From Ipomoea triloba (Eukaryota > Streptophyta > Magnoliopsida > Solanales > Convolvulaceae): DNA of 64,000 nt. The position numbers were made by a program, and so were the translations under genes. The stretch is taken from the NCBI RefSeq assembly GCF_003576645.1, contig NC_044922.1, forward strand, positions 24,754,229 through 24,818,228, read 5' to 3'. The notes under the pieces were generated by a model. It saw nothing but the letters and a program-made list of their open reading frames with translations, was not told the DNA's origin and ran no database searches. Within the stretch, counting starts at the first letter, position 1; each line of letters opens with the position of its first letter. Of this stretch, positions 1 through 14,518 are shown in pieces.

Positions 1-31
1 TGTCTCAAATCTTTGTTTTTATACTGTTCAG

Positions 32-3000
32 GGAAGAGAGTTCTGTCGGATGCCTGGGCTTTGGATACTGCTCAGAAACCATATGTCTGGCAAAGGCTGA
101 ATCCAGAAGGTGATAGACCCTCTGGTAGAATGTGAGTTTACATTATCTACTCTCAATTCAAATCCAAATCAGAATGGAAGTTAGTGGTTTTTTTTTTAAT
201 GGATATATGGTAAAACTAAATTATTTGAATGTGCATTTTACACCTTTTGGTTCTATAACTGATTTCCAAGATAAATGTAGAATATTGTGATATCATGTTG
301 GATGCTTGCTGTCTTCAACTGAGTCAGGTTCTATAATCATCCTTAAACCAGGCTATTTTCTCAATTGTGCTAATTGCAGAATGTTGTTTAGTTCCAGAAT
401 TTGTTCTCCAGACATGTAGATTCCAAGTTGCTGATACATGCTTGTTTCAGTAAAAACATATTGCTGCTGAAAATGCACCTATATTCATTCAGCCCATTTG
501 TTTATCCAGCATATGCTTATCTTTCTTTTAGATAATTGATTACAGCTGATATATACAAACTTGTTGCTGCTGAAAGTGTACCTATAGTCATTCAGTCCAT
601 TTGTTTATCCAGCATATGTTTATCTTTGTTTTATATGGAGTATAATTGATTATAGCTGATATTTGACTTTTCCATCCTATGAATTGTTGACACATTTACT
701 TTCCACCATTTTTTTTTGAATTCGTCATCTTTCAGGTGCTATATTTTAAATTGTAAATGTTCAAACATAAGTTTATGCTGCTTTTGTAGGTATGCAACTG
801 CAAGTGCGCGCTCAGATGGGATGTTTTTGCTCTGTGGTGGGAGAGATGCTTCAGGCACGGTATGTCTAAATGTCCTTATGCCTTGTGGTATAGAATATGA
901 TTGTAATTATGTCTAAATGTCCTTATGCCTTATGGTATAGAATATGATTGTAATTGTGTATTTATGTTTTCTATTTTGCTTGCTTTTGGTTTCCCAAGTT
1001 TCTTGATAGTTGATGCATTAAGGTCTTTGTCTGTTGTGAACACCTCTATTTACATGGTATTTCAAAGTGGTTGTATATTTAATTTATTATCCAATGGGGT
1101 AATTAGGAAACTGTGAGAATATATAATTAATGACATTTTTTGGAACAATGTGGATCTACATATCTAATTCCATTGGCTACGAATTGCTATCAAGCCAACC
1201 TCTATATCCTATACAAGTCACTGATTTCCTACCCCGGTCCAAAAACAACATAGCTTTTAGCATGTTGTTGTTTTATTTATTTATTTATTTTGTTGGCATG
1301 GTGAGGACTTGGATGTTATAATTTCCTTTGCTCCTACAGCCCCTGGCAGATGCTTATGGACTACTCATGCATAGAAATGGCCAATGGGAATGGACTCTTG
1401 CTCCGGGGGTTGCAGCTTCAGCAAGGTACCAACATGCTTCGGTAAGTGATAAGCACTCAGTCATTCACAATCCATTTCTTTTCCAAAAATTCTTTTGTGC
1501 CACCATTAATTTCTCCTTTATGTTTGCTTTAGTAGTCTTTAATATTTTTTGGGCTGGAATGTAGCCCTGCATAGGAATGATGTTCCTTTTCCATAATCTT
1601 ATACTGGTTGTCAGGTCTTTGTTGGTGCACGATTACATGTTACAGGAGGTGTACTTAGGGGTGGTCGTGCTGTGGAAGGTGAAGCAGCTATAGCAGGTAA
1701 ATTTCAGGACACTTTGTATAGTTTGTTTATGTGATTTTTCATTGAAATTCATTTAAATAGAATGTCCTCCTCTCAAGTCTTAAAGTATTGTCTCCTGTTA
1801 AATAGTATTGGATACAGCTGCTGGAGTTTGGTTAGATAGGAATGGGCTGGTAACTTCTTCACGTAATAACAAAGGGCAAACAGAGCATGATCCTTCATTA
1901 GAGCTTATACGACGCTGTCGCCATGCAGTTGCATCTGTTGGTGTTCGGATATACTCTTTTGGTGGTCTTAGAGGAGGTAATAAATGCGAATAATAATTGC
2001 AGAATATGGAATGCCCCAATTCTTTTTTGTCATATGTTAAAAGAATACATTGCATAGACTGTGTTCGCTCAAAACAGATTACTCAATGGCTTCAATTTGA
2101 TGCGAAGTGCAGATTTTCTTACTGCTGGAAGATTTTTTGATTTATCTGACTCAAATTGTAAAATAACCATCATCTGCAAATAGATCTCTTTTTGGTTTAA
2201 TTTGCTGCTAGCAGTAGCAATTGATAAGATGCTTCGGTTTATGCTTTGTTATCAGCTATCCATGATCAACAGCATTTATAGTCAGCTTCTCATATTTCCC
2301 GTGCAGATATTCTATTAGATGATTTACTGGTTGCAGAAAATTCTCCATTGCAATCTGACTTAAACTCCCCAGTTTTATCATCTGAGCGAACCCCAATAAT
2401 GGGGACTGCTAGATCAGTCAATTCTGATGCAACTCCAGACGGAAATGTCATCTCATCTGGTGGTTTAAGGTAGTCTAAATAGTGCTTTGATAGTTGTTTG
2501 GTGGAATTTGTAGTGATGAATTCTTTTTAACTCTTCAAAGTGTTTCACTTGCAGCATGGACAGGAATTCTATGGAGAAACTGGCTGAGGCTTCTGCTGCT
2601 GAAGCTGAGGCTGCTAATGCTGTCTGGCAAGCAGCACAGGCTGCATCTAACAATCCTGAAGAAACATCTGTATCTGATGATAATTCCCAAGCTGCAGAAA
2701 CCACTTCAGACGGTAGTGATGGTGAAGTGGATGTCCGCCTTCACCCCAGAGCTGTATGTATCTTGCTAAACTGCATAGAGTTAATTCTTTTCTGCAAATA
2801 ATAAAATTTTAGCTCTTGTACTGGCATAGGTTGTAGTTGCAAAAGAAGCTGTTGGTAACCTAGGAGGAATGGTAAGGCAATTGTCCTTGGATCAATTTGA
2901 AAATGAGAGCCGGCGAATGGTTCCATCTCAAAACGATCTGTCAAATCCAACCAAAAAATTTACTAGGCAGAAATCTCCCCAGGGGTTGCATAAGAAGGCA

Positions 3001-6000
3001 AGGACTTGTATCTTTTCTGTTTTCTAGGCTAATGAGTGAGCAATGATTGTTTTCTTAAGATAATTTGTTTTCCTTTTTCTTTTCTTTTCTTTTTTTAATT
3101 TTTAATCGCAGATCATATCAACTCTGCTTAGGCCTCGGAATTGGAAAGCTCCTGTCAACAGAAAGTTCTTTCTGGATTCTTATGAAGTGGGTGAACTTTG
3201 TTATGCTGCTGAGCAGATCTTCATGCATGAGCCCACTGTTCTACAACTGAAAGCTCCAGTCAAAGTGTTTGGTGATCTCCATGGACAGTTTGGTGATCTA
3301 ATGCGACTGTTTGATGAATATGGATTTCCTTCCACTGCCGGAGACATAACGTAATACTATTATTAAAGTTCAGAGGAATACATTCATAATCTGCACTTAA
3401 CCAACTTTAATGGTTTTGTAGTTTTAACATACTCACCTGTGTAGGGAATGAAGTCTGATTCTCCAAAGTTAGTTAACCAAGCTCTTAATCAAAGACAAAA
3501 CTTGAATTATTCTGATTGATTGGTGATGAGTATCAGGTGTCTTCAAAATAGCTTTCATGTATGTAGGTATATAGTAGAGAAACCCTGCATGAAGAACTAC
3601 TAATTGAGTGTATAAGATTTATTGCAGTATTGAATGGTAGGTAAAATGTTGGTTCACTATGAATAATGGCTAAGTTTTTGAAGGATTGATATCAGGGACC
3701 AAAAGTCATAGCAGAATGTGGAAGCTTTTTTAATTTCTCCAATTCTGTGTTGGAAACATTGGTTATTTTACCCTTGCCATGTATTTTAATTCTTCTTGTA
3801 AAGAAATAAGATGAACCAACTAGAATTATGGGTTTTCTTTTAAGTTAGTCCTCCATCTGACACTCTACTCAATATCTATACGCAAAATTTGTTCCTGATT
3901 GTAAAATTGCTGTGGTAAGGATCATTTCCACTAAAAATACCTCTAATAGTGCCTGCATAAGAAGGGGCTTTCTTGTAGGAACCCAAGCTCCGTAAGATGA
4001 AATGTTTTTCATTACACTTTTTGAATGTCATGAAATGTTCCCAATCATATTTTCTTTAGTCTGTATTCCCTCCCTTGTAGTTTGATGGATATTGTCTTTG
4101 TTTTTCAGTTATATTGACTATTTATTTCTCGGCGATTACGTTGATCGAGGACAGCACAGCTTGGAGACCATCACTTTGCTTCTAGCTCTAAAAGTAAGCT
4201 TTAGACAGTCCAAAAGTCCTCGTGTATGAGGCAATCATGAACTTCAGATATAAAATGCTCATTTAACATAAAATGCTCTTGAACTTCAGATTGAATATCC
4301 TGAGAATGTTCATTTAATACGAGGCAATCATGAGGCTGCAGACATCAATGCACTTTTTGGTTTTCGAATTGAATGCATTGAAAGAATGGTATGTGTAAAT
4401 GTTCATACTTATTATTTGCTCCATATTTATTTATTTCTTATATTCTAAAGACAAACATGAAACATGTGGTTAGGGAGAGAATGATGGAATCTGGGCTTGG
4501 ACGCGTTTCAATCAACTGTTTAACTATCTTCCACTTGCTGCACTTATTGAAAAGAAAATCATCTGTATGCATGGTGGTATAGGGAGGTCAATAAATTCAG
4601 TTGAACAAATTGAAAAAATAGAAAGACCAATAACAATGGATGCTGGCTCCATAGTGCTTATGGATTTACTATGGTAAGGTTTGGTTCATACATTTCAATC
4701 GAGGTTTTCATCTCCAAAGCTTTTACATATGCATCTTATTACAGGTCTGATCCCACGGAAAATGATAGTGTGGAAGGATTGAGACCAAATGCAAGAGGGC
4801 CCGGTCTTGTGACCTTTGGGGTATGAGTTGATTTTCTGTTATCTCTTATTTTTCTCAGTCCTAACAGATATAAACAAGGCAGTTGCAACTAAGCTAGCAA
4901 ACAGTTTGTGAAAACCATTAAATTTGAATTCCTTTGAATTTCTCATTTTAGGGTTTTCGTTGTGTAAGAGTGGATTACATTGAATAGTATGATATGATAA
5001 TAGTGAGAGAGAGAGAGAGAGAAGTTGGTGGAAGAAACTTCCTTTTGATTTTATTCAATTTCCAACTTACCAAGACAATCTAGTACTCTCCCTATATATA
5101 AGAGTTAAAAGCTTAAGACATAAGGAAACAATATTCTAAAATATGCTTAAAGTAAAAAGGCAACTAACCTGGAGGGTGTGGTTGAGTGGAAGGGACTCAT
5201 TCACCTTTAACCAAACGTCAAGGTTTCGATCTTTGGCTTTGGGTATGGAGCAGCCAGGCAGCTGTCCCACCCAATAGAGGTGCCGTGCCTACAATCCAGC
5301 GAAGGGATTAGTCACTGTGTCCGACCCGACGGTGGAAACCCTGGGCTACACCCCAAAAAAAAAAAAGTAAAAAGGCAACTACAAATAAACTAGGAAATAA
5401 GATAACTAAATTGATTCCCAATCAATTTTAGCATATTGGCAGCAGAATCTGTATTGTATCATAGTAACTGTAGATTAGTTGGACATTGATCGACATCCGG
5501 TGCTTGTGAATAAGATTTTACTACAACTTGGATATTCCCATAACATTTTTTATATATTTAAATTTTGCATCTTTCAGCCTGATCGTGTTACAGATTTCTG
5601 TAAGAGGAATAAATTGCAATTAATAATAAGAGCACATGAGTGTGTTATGGATGGATTTGAACGTTTTGCCCAGGGGCAGTTGATCACACTATTTTCTGCT
5701 ACTAACTATTGTGGTATGTTCTTAGAATCCTACACCTCTTTTCTTTTTTTTTTGGCAACAGAATATGTAGTCTAAACATGCAAATGAATGCATTCAGGAA
5801 CTGCCAATAATGCTGGTGCAATACTGGTAGTTGGGAGAGGACTTGTTATAGTTCCTAAATTGATTCATCCATTGCCACCGCCTCTTCTATCCCCAGATAC
5901 ATCTCCAGAACGGGTCACTGAAGACACATGGATGCAGGTAAGCCTGTGTAGCTTTCTGCAATTTTTGCAAACTGCTTTAGCTGTAAATTAATGTTGGATC

Positions 6001-6097
6001 CTCATTTCTTCAGGAACTAAACATTCAAAGACCACCTACCCCTACTCGTGGTCGCCCTCAGCCTGACCTAGACCGGAACTCACTTGCTTATATATGA
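32..6097 (+). CDS. BSL1: BSL1-type Kelch-repeat Ser/Thr protein phosphatase (5' end outside window)
   Basis: BSU1-like phosphatase of brassinosteroid signalling; the family dephosphorylates the GSK3-like kinase BIN2. Sixteen exons were joined by splice sites and continuous frame: 32-131, 790-859, 1340-1441, 1615-1696, 1806-1976, 2307-2469, 2555-2753, 2830-2997, 3112-3350, 4109-4193, 4290-4388, 4474-4673, 4745-4820, 5578-5713, 5798-5937, 6014-6097 (TGA). That gives about 704 codons; the N-terminus and first Kelch blades lie upstream. Exons 1-6 carry Kelch-like repeats ([14 protein letters not shown]-like), followed by an Ala/Glu-rich linker. The metallophosphatase motifs are complete: GDLHGQ (exon 9), GDYVDRG (10), RGNHE (11), MHGG (12), RAHE (14). 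The linker ([14 protein letters not shown]) and the C-terminal tail ([13 protein letters not shown], ending AYI) fit BSL1 better than BSL2/BSL3. No in-frame stop was found. Intron 8 starts with GC, and intron 13 carries a SINE. Confidence 0.95.
5167..5365 (+). mobile_element. tRNA-derived SINE in BSL1 intron 13
   Basis: About 199 bp with a tRNA-like head: box A-like TGGTTGAGTGG near 5179 and box B-like GGTTTCGATC near 5222, a tRNA-unrelated body, and a 3' A-run at 5355-5365. It is bounded by a perfect 16-bp direct repeat, AGTAAAAAGGCAACTA, at 5151-5166 and 5366-5381, the expected target-site duplication of LINE-driven retroposition. It is inserted in the sense orientation in the 757-bp intron 4821-5577, so it should be removed by splicing. 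The perfect duplication suggests a fairly recent insertion. Confidence 0.88.
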
Positions 6098-7311
6098 GCA
6101 GGCATTTCATTGAATATAAGTTCTCCAATATTCTCCCATTCAGGAATTGACAAACTCCTTTCTGAATGGCGCATCCTTACAGTTTCAAGGGAAGTAGTGA
6201 AATTGACCATATAATGCCATACAAGTAAAAGAACTATTTTATGTTTCTCAAATACAGTTGAGCGGCCATGCATGGGTTCTGCGTTGTGAACATAGATAGT
6301 GAGATGCAGAAGATGGCAGCTAAGGTTGTGTCGTGCCGATATTCTGAAGCGTATGACTGGTTGAGTTGTGTATTTCTATTGTAAAAAGCAATAGGTTTTA
6401 CTTGTGGAACTGATTGATTTGTATTGCGAAGTATATGTTGTTTTAATATTAATATATATGCACAGATGAATAGCCAATGCCATTGATTCAGAGTCTTAGT
6501 TTTGGAAAATGTAATGTAATCTTATATTGAGTTGCTTCCCTAGCTAACGCGATTGATTCAATTTTCAACAATCTGTTATTGCTTTTTTACAAAGTGCTTC
6601 TTGGTTTGACTACTATTTTATATAATCTTTGCTGTTCTGTTACAAAGTGATTCTTGGTTTGACTACTATTTTATATAATCTCACTTATACAGCGCCCAAA
6701 GTTATGGGTTAAAACAGTAAAATAAAGTTGATTGAGTTTATGGGTTAAAAGCAGGCAAAAGTACATGTATGCTTAGTGTCACGCTATGGATTTTCTTTGC
6801 ACCTTTGGATCTCGTCCCCAACCTTGTGCTCGACCCGTTGTTATGGTCACGTTTTTTTTTTTTTTTTGCCACTTCCACTCACAAAAGATGCTAATGCTAA
6901 TTAAATGGTGGAATGACTAAGTATGTGAATAAGACAATTTCACAAGAAAACTTAAGAAATGTTAAGAACTCTTAACTTTGCTCTAGTTCCTCACCTCAAC
7001 TTGATGGAGATTGATTTGATTTTACGGGTAGAATTTTATCTCTAGAATTCTCCATACAATTTTATGAATTTTATAATATTTTAAAAGATTCTATGAATCT
7101 CTACATCTCTATAGCTATGTACATAATTTTAGAAAATTCTACAAACTTGAAAAAACAATGTACGACTACAAAAAATATTTAGGACAATGTAGCTAACTTT
7201 CCAAATGTATAACAAGGTAGCTGGGGGACAGTATTAGTGTGCATTTATTTAAACATTATACAAAATATTATTTTAAAGAAAACTTACACTTTCAATTCTT
7301 AAGGGTTTGAT
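6098..7311. other. BSL1 3' UTR and intergenic space
   Basis: Roughly 6098-6500 should be the BSL1 3' UTR. A tandem duplication of about 51 bp lies near 6590-6685 (unit containing TTGGTTTGACTACTATTTTA twice). A T-run at 6851-6867 and AT-rich sequence follow. No gene seen. Confidence 0.6.
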
Positions 7312-7476
7312 GCCAAGGACCTTGTGGTCCAGTGGCATCAAACCTTTCCCTTTATACGGGAAGTGGTGGGTTCGAGTCTCAGTAGAGACAATACTGACTT
7401 TTGTGCTTCAATAGGTTGAGAAAGTAATTATGAACAGATACTACATTGTAATAGAGTTAATAGTATTAAAAAAAAG
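7312..7476 (+). mobile_element. tRNA-derived SINE (second family)
   Basis: Starts GCCAAGGACCTTGTGGTCCAG, with box A-like TTGTGGTCCAGTGG near 7321 and box B GGTTCGAGTCT near 7370, then an AT-rich body and a short A-run at 7468-7475. The layout and size fit a tRNA-derived SINE. I could not find a clear target duplication. A truncated relative lies at 29841. Confidence 0.65.
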
Positions 7477-7981
7477 AAGTTATAAGACGTGTAAGTTTAA
7501 TTTGTAATTATTTTAAAGATAGTATTTGCAACTCATAATAATTAAAGATTAATGATATATAAAAATACCACATAGGAAAAAAGGGAAGAAAAAAGAAAAT
7601 AACAAAGGTAAGGTAATTCCTTACTTTGATAGAAGCGTAGAAAAGGGAAAAAAAGTCATTATTTTGTTCTTTCATGCTGATTTCCAAGTCACTAAGATAT
7701 CTAAACACACAGTAAAACACAAAAACCTGCAATACGTAGGGTTAGAAACAAGCTCTACATAATTACAGTAGTTACAAAATGCATCCAAATCCCATCTTTG
7801 ATAAGCAGACACAACATACATAATTACAAGGCACAGATAGTTCTTTCATCCATCGACCAAAGCAAAAACCGATTGCATCTATTAAAGACAGCTATATATA
7901 TATCCTGCAAAGTGTATAGTGCACATTCATCTCTATCCTCCACGGAAGCAGTCTAGTCTAGTCTAGTGCTGACCAGAATGC
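7477..7981. other. Intergenic region and SCC3 3' UTR
   Basis: AT-rich. Roughly the last 250 bases before 7982 should be the 3' UTR of the minus-strand SCC3 gene. No other gene or repeat recognised. Confidence 0.5.
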
Positions 7982-10900
7982 CTAACCTGTTGTACTGGTG
8001 TGGCCTTTCTTCTCCCTGGACACACTCAAAGACTTCAGCTTAGATGCGGATCTGAAGGAATGTATTAGAGGAGCTTCCTCTTCCTCTTCCTCTTCTGCAT
8101 CTTGCTCAGATCCACTGATTGAATCCTCTTCTTCACTGGAATTAGGCTCGTCAAACAGTTTCTTCCCCTGTATGTTCTGGTTCTTTCGAGGACGACCACG
8201 GCGTCTCACAGACACGCCGCCTTCTTTTTCATCTATAATCAAAACCAAAATAGCACTCACATGTATGACCCATCTAAATCATTGGACAACTAACACAGTT
8301 TGAGAAAATATATACGAAATGAAGAACTAGAAGAAATTCATTATGCTCTTTTTGTAGCCAAGATTATAAGTCAAGATGGTGAGATAGGACATAGATCAAG
8401 CATCAATCAAGATAGTTACATTTTGTTTCAATTTGAAACTGAATTTATGACATAGGTTTCTATTAGATCTTATTGTCATTTCCAACCAATTTATTGCCAA
8501 ATAGATAAAGGGCAATTTTGATGTTTGATAAATATATTCATTTTTCTTTCCATTTCTTTTCAACTTCCTATTGGTTCTATTTTTTACTCCCCTCACCTAT
8601 TTTCCTACAAATTTATTAAATATGAACTTTATTAATTCTGTAAGTTATTAAATTTCATAAACATTAATTTGTAGGAGAATAGTTGAGGACAGAAAAATAA
8701 AATAGAACAAGAATACAATTTCTATTTCTCAATAAATTAGTTGGAGATGCATTGGGAACCAAGGCCATACATTTAGGACCAAGTTAAAATTATTAGTACA
8801 TTTAAGACAAAATTGGAACTTAGCTTTCATTAAATGTAGATAATAAAGTCATCTCAGTCTGCCATTCCATTCTGCACTTCCTATCAATCATAATTGCTTT
8901 ACTTAATGAGGCATTCTGTTGACTAAGAAATTCCTATAATATGTACACAAATCAGTCTTTTTATGTTAAGAATGAAGTAGAATCGCCTCTTGAAGTGCAA
9001 GCATTAGAAAATTTTTCACAATGTCAATAACTACTGGATGTGACAGGAGAGAAAACATCCAAACAATTGATTATTAAAGGCATGAGGAAGAGACTATAAA
9101 TTGCCTAAACTCCTAAAGCATCACAACAAATATCTGTAAGCGTAAATGTACCTTGGAAACCTTCATTTTTCACGTACTTCTCTCGAATGGTCTCCACAAA
9201 TGTTAAATAGGGGCGCCATCCACTGGGATCTTCATCTGTATTCACATTTGTGGTTCTTCTTTCAACATCCTTCAAGCTGCCCATGAAAATATTTAGTTCA
9301 TGTCTTTCGGTATTTGTACATGGGAGGTTAGGAAGTAGAAATCTTGATTCACCAATTAAGAGTTGGAAGCATGTATGATGCAAAATGCTTAAGAACAAGA
9401 AAAATCAACTCTATCTTATATAATATTTCTCTCTGGTAGTTAGATCCCTTAAAGAAACCAACACCACCAACCTCCCATGCAAAAAATAAAATAAAATAAA
9501 ATTTAAAATTTTTTTTTTTTTTTTTAAAAATCCACATGCCCCAACTTCCCTATTCAAATTAACAAAAGAAAAAGAAAAAGAAAATGTGGAACCCAACAAA
9601 ATCGGATTCTGCTAAGCTTCCTTACCCAAAAAAAGAGAGAGAAATTAGGGCAAAAATAATAATAATCTAGCTTAATTGCTCAACCTATCAACAATTAACA
9701 GCATGCACTTCCTATGCAAATTAAGTTTACAGGACACATTCAAAAGAACCCTTACATGTCAAGAATGTCAGTCAATGGAAGCTTGGATATAAAATGTAGC
9801 ACTGCAGCATCCAAGAAAGACAAGTGTTTTGGAACATCTGAGAAGGCATACTCAATGCCTCCTTTGACAATATTCAAAACATCCAATCTATACTTGTTCC
9901 GCGCAGCACCTGCAAACATTCCAGAAAGCCGAGCAGCAAGATCTTTACATTCTTGAAATGTAGTGCTTGATGCTACTTCATCACTGGATGAAACAGCTAC
10001 CAAATGCCGCTTGTAGGCCTGATAAAGAAAGGAATGAGATGAGGACAGCCAGTAATGAAATTTAAATGATTGTGCTTCTCTAGCCTGAAGCAACAAACCT
10101 TTTTCAGCGCCTCAAGTAATATACTTGAAATTTTGTCATCTTTCTTCCTTAATACTGTGATGAGATGCTTGATGACCTCGGAAACACTTGAACCATGACT
10201 TACAAAATGAGATATTATCTCTGCACCAAGATATTCCTATATCCCCAATGAAACATATTTGCAGGTGATTAAAGAAAAATAACACAGTAAAGTTTCAATT
10301 CAGATAATACAGGACTAGAATCAAAGAGTACTCCTCCTTGGCAACCAATCCTTAATATAACACAGCAATTTTAATTCTGCCCAGCTTCAGTACTTAACAT
10401 ATTCAGTTGACCAAGAGTCTAAGCTATAAAATATTATTTTAACTTACCTTAGGAACTGCATCAACAGCAACCAACTTGCTAGCAGCGATGATGACTGCAT
10501 CTCTATTTGTTTCTTCAACATACTCTCTATTGGTGTCGTCATCTTCAGTCTCGTCTGGTATTTTAAAAGATAAATTTAGGTTTCAAAATCAGACCTCTAC
10601 ATGAAGGCACATAAAGTAAATTTATTTTTCACATTTGACTACAACTCGGTCTTTAGACTTAGCAACAATAACTTCCAACCCTTGCATAATACTTGAAGTT
10701 TAAAAATGACATTCATCCAGAAGTTGCTTTTGCCTCAATTGCTCCAATTCTAAAATGTGGTCAAACCAGAGGATGAGCGTATACTATCTATTGCACAATA
10801 CTAGCAATGTTGGAGCTAGACCGACCTGACATATGTAGTTGCTTTTCACAAACATGCCAAAATTTTTGGAGAATGGAATTATCTGGCAAATATCCCAGAG

Positions 10901-13900
10901 TTTCCAGCTCTGTTGAAGCAAAGTTAGCCTTCTTGAACAGACACCACTGTTCAGCAACTATAGTGCAAACCTTAAAAGAAAATAAACAGTCAAAAATCAG
11001 CCCAGAATTGAAAGATAACTTTTGCTAATCAGAAATATGCTTACCCTGCATGCAAGCACATTCCCACATTTAGCTTCACCAGAATTTTCAAAACAAGTTT
11101 GCAAGAAGTCTTCAAGTTGTTCAAACAAGGTACTGCGCTTGGACTTTAGGGAAGATACCACAGTCTCTGATACTGTCTTACAATTTATGATAGAATGCAG
11201 GCACCAACAAAGATGCAGATGCATGTTGAGAAGCAGAAAGCAAATAACCTGTATAAAGTATGCACAAGTAAGTCACAGGGCAATGTCAGGTAAAATATTC
11301 CTCCATAGTTCATACACAGTTATCGTGCAAGTTTCATTTTACCCACCTCATCATCGATGTTTCTGAAAGTTTTAAGAATATGGACAAATTCTTCATACAA
11401 GCTTTCGATTGAAATTTCCCGTGATAATTGAAGTTCATACAATCTCTTTAAATTTACAAGAAGTAAATATTCATCATCCCCATCCTGCAAAACCAAGAAT
11501 TACAATATATAACAAAGTGTTCTAAAGGAAGAGAGTAGAAGAACCATTAAAAAGAGCACACACCGTTACTTCTTTGACTGCAGATTTAAGTTTAACAAGA
11601 AGCTCATCTTCAATCTTCTTTAACTCGTTAAGAGCAAAATCATGTAACTCTCCTCGACTCTCAGCAGCACAGTAGTTGATGGCTCTCACACAGGATCTCA
11701 GGACATCCTTTTCGCCATACTTAAAGAATGCCTCTTTCATAAGTTTAAGAACAGAAGTGAAATTCTGAAAGAGAAACAAAGCTGCTTAAATTGTACTGCC
11801 CTAAGTTATGTTCAATAGTTCCCACGAAAAGAGTTTCAGTGAACCAACCTGATTTTGACTCTTAAGAGAATAAAGCTCTAGGTTCATATGAACAACTATT
11901 TCAAGTAAATATGACACTTTTGTTCTGTCAACCATAAATTTGCGTAGTAGCTGAGGATAGTTCTTCATCATGGCATTTGTAATGGTCTGCTTATTTGATT
12001 CAAATGTTTCCTGGTGATTTCAAAATAAAGGAATCTTAGATAACAATGAAGCTAAAGCAAAGTAAGGTTTCACACTGATTCAGAATTGCTTTTCTCAACT
12101 TCAATAAACAAAAAATCATACCACCAGTATGATCAGCAATAGTCACACTAATATAGACAAGTTTCCTAAAGTGAGACATAAATGTGCCCTAGAATGTATG
12201 CTCTGGCAAGTATCAATTCAAGCCAACCCAGACATTTCTAAGTTCAAATTATCAACATCTTGCTTTAGAGAAAAATGTAGCAAAATTATTCCCTAACAAG
12301 ATTCAAATTCAATACAACCTAGAAAACTTCATAAATGAAGCTGAGGTGAGGAGAGGAAAGAAAACACAGTAAATAAATAGATAAAAACTTCATTGTATGA
12401 AACTGATTTCCTTTGCTATTAACAATATAAGACCTCATAACATCAGCAGATCTCAGCATACACCTGACTTTGTTTTTATACTGAAAGGCAACAAAAGTTC
12501 AATTTACAAGAAAACTTCAGGCAATTATTGCTAAAAGATGAATAGTAAGTATTCCAAGAAGAGCGAAAGGAAGGATCAATAACAGGCTTCCTCACTTTTT
12601 GTGCTTTACTATAATACTGCTTTCTGTTATCAGTAGCAGGAACAATCTTCTCTCCCACTGACTTTTTAATAGATGCAGAAAGAAGCCGAATCAGGTTTGT
12701 AGCATCTGCATCACTTAGCTCAATTGATGTGTCTTCCTCAAGAAGCATAGAGATGATGCACTTCCAATCCTACAAAGACATTATTTTCATAGTAACGTGT
12801 GAGCACTAAATGATTCATGATCCTGGAAACCCCCTCCTCCCCAAAGGGATGCAGGACAAGCTCTATTTTTATAGAAAGTATGATTTATAAAGGTAAGCTA
12901 ACAATAGCCTATGCAACGTACTTTCATGGCATCCATGTAATCCCAGATAGCATCAATAACATAGGCAATCAACATTTCATCAGATGAAAATTCTTTTAAT
13001 ATGTGCAGCATTCTACTAAGTAGAATTTTTGAAGATTCTTTAGCATTTCCTGAAGGTATAAAAATCATTAGCATGACTTAATAAAACAAAAGAAACTAGA
13101 GCGGTTTCTAATGCAAACAAACCTGTTCGGCTAGACTGGTCAATCAAATGATCATACACTAGAGCTCCAATTGCACGTCTGATTTCTGGTGGGTCATCAA
13201 TTAGTAAGTCATATAATGAACCTAAATCCTCATCAGGAATAAGTTGGAGCCTGTAAAATGCCAAAAATCCAGTCTATCCGTTACCTTTCAACAGTGCCGT
13301 AGAAAAAAAACAAAAAAAAAAAACAAAAAAACAAAAACAAAAACAAAAAAAAACACACAATTTATTTCAGCATTTGATGTTTGAAGTACCTTAGAAGTTG
13401 CGTTACAAGTCCTATGCCACATACAGCAACAGAAATGTCAATGTCATCTGCAAGCTCAATCATCCTTTTGTAAAATCTCTCAGTAAAAAGGCCAAGGGAT
13501 GGAACATTATCATCCACCTTATACAATTCCTGCAATGCAAGGACAGATGCCTTCCTCACACCTTCAGTCTGTGCATATAAGACAATTATGAGTTTGAAGT
13601 TCTGGACTTAAAATGTTATAAAATGTTATAAAATAACATCAAATTAGATTTTGAAATTGTCAACTCACTTTATCATTCAATGTCCAACCAAGGTATTTCA
13701 AATACAAATCCTGCAAAAACAGTGAAGGGTATTCCTGGATCCAGATACCCAATGACTGTATGCATAGCATTCTGATATCGGATTCAACATCGCGGTACCG
13801 GTGCACAAATAACCTACAGAAATAACAAACAGAATAGCTATCAAGCACAAGAAAATTAATTAATGCCAAGAGCTTACATAACATTCTAAGTAGAGACTCC

Positions 13901-14477
13901 TACCCCTTAAATATTTTGCGCATCATCTCCTCTATTACTGTAATCTTTTCATGAGTCACAGATAACCTCTTGTCTAGTGATTCAACACGAGGCCCATCAG
14001 CTGCCTTCTTCTTTTCTGCATTTAGCTGCCTCTGAGTAGTTTCTCGCTGTGCCCCAAGCATTTTAGCAACAGTTATGAAGGATGTGACAAGCTGTAGTCC
14101 CATCAAGGAGGCAATCTGTCGATAAACTCTAGGAGGGGTGCTACAATTCACAATGAATGCATTAGCTGAATCACATCACTCAGAATACACACACACACAC
14201 CAAAAGTTAACCAGTATCAAATACTTACCATGACAATGCTATTATATAGTCTGTGCACCTGTCAAACAAGTCACCATCAAAAAGTGGCCCACTTTGACAC
14301 TCAGTAACCAAATTATCCCAGAAAAAGATGAGGTTATCTTTGAAATTCTTTAACTCCTTTTTTTTCGAACTATGGTAATCTTCCACTTCACCCTGATCTC
14401 AAGGTTAAGTGAAACTGCATAAATTGTTTGCAGACAGGCAGACAGCTCAAACATTTCATAAATATATGTCTTGCAAA

Positions 14478-14518
<41 letters not shown>

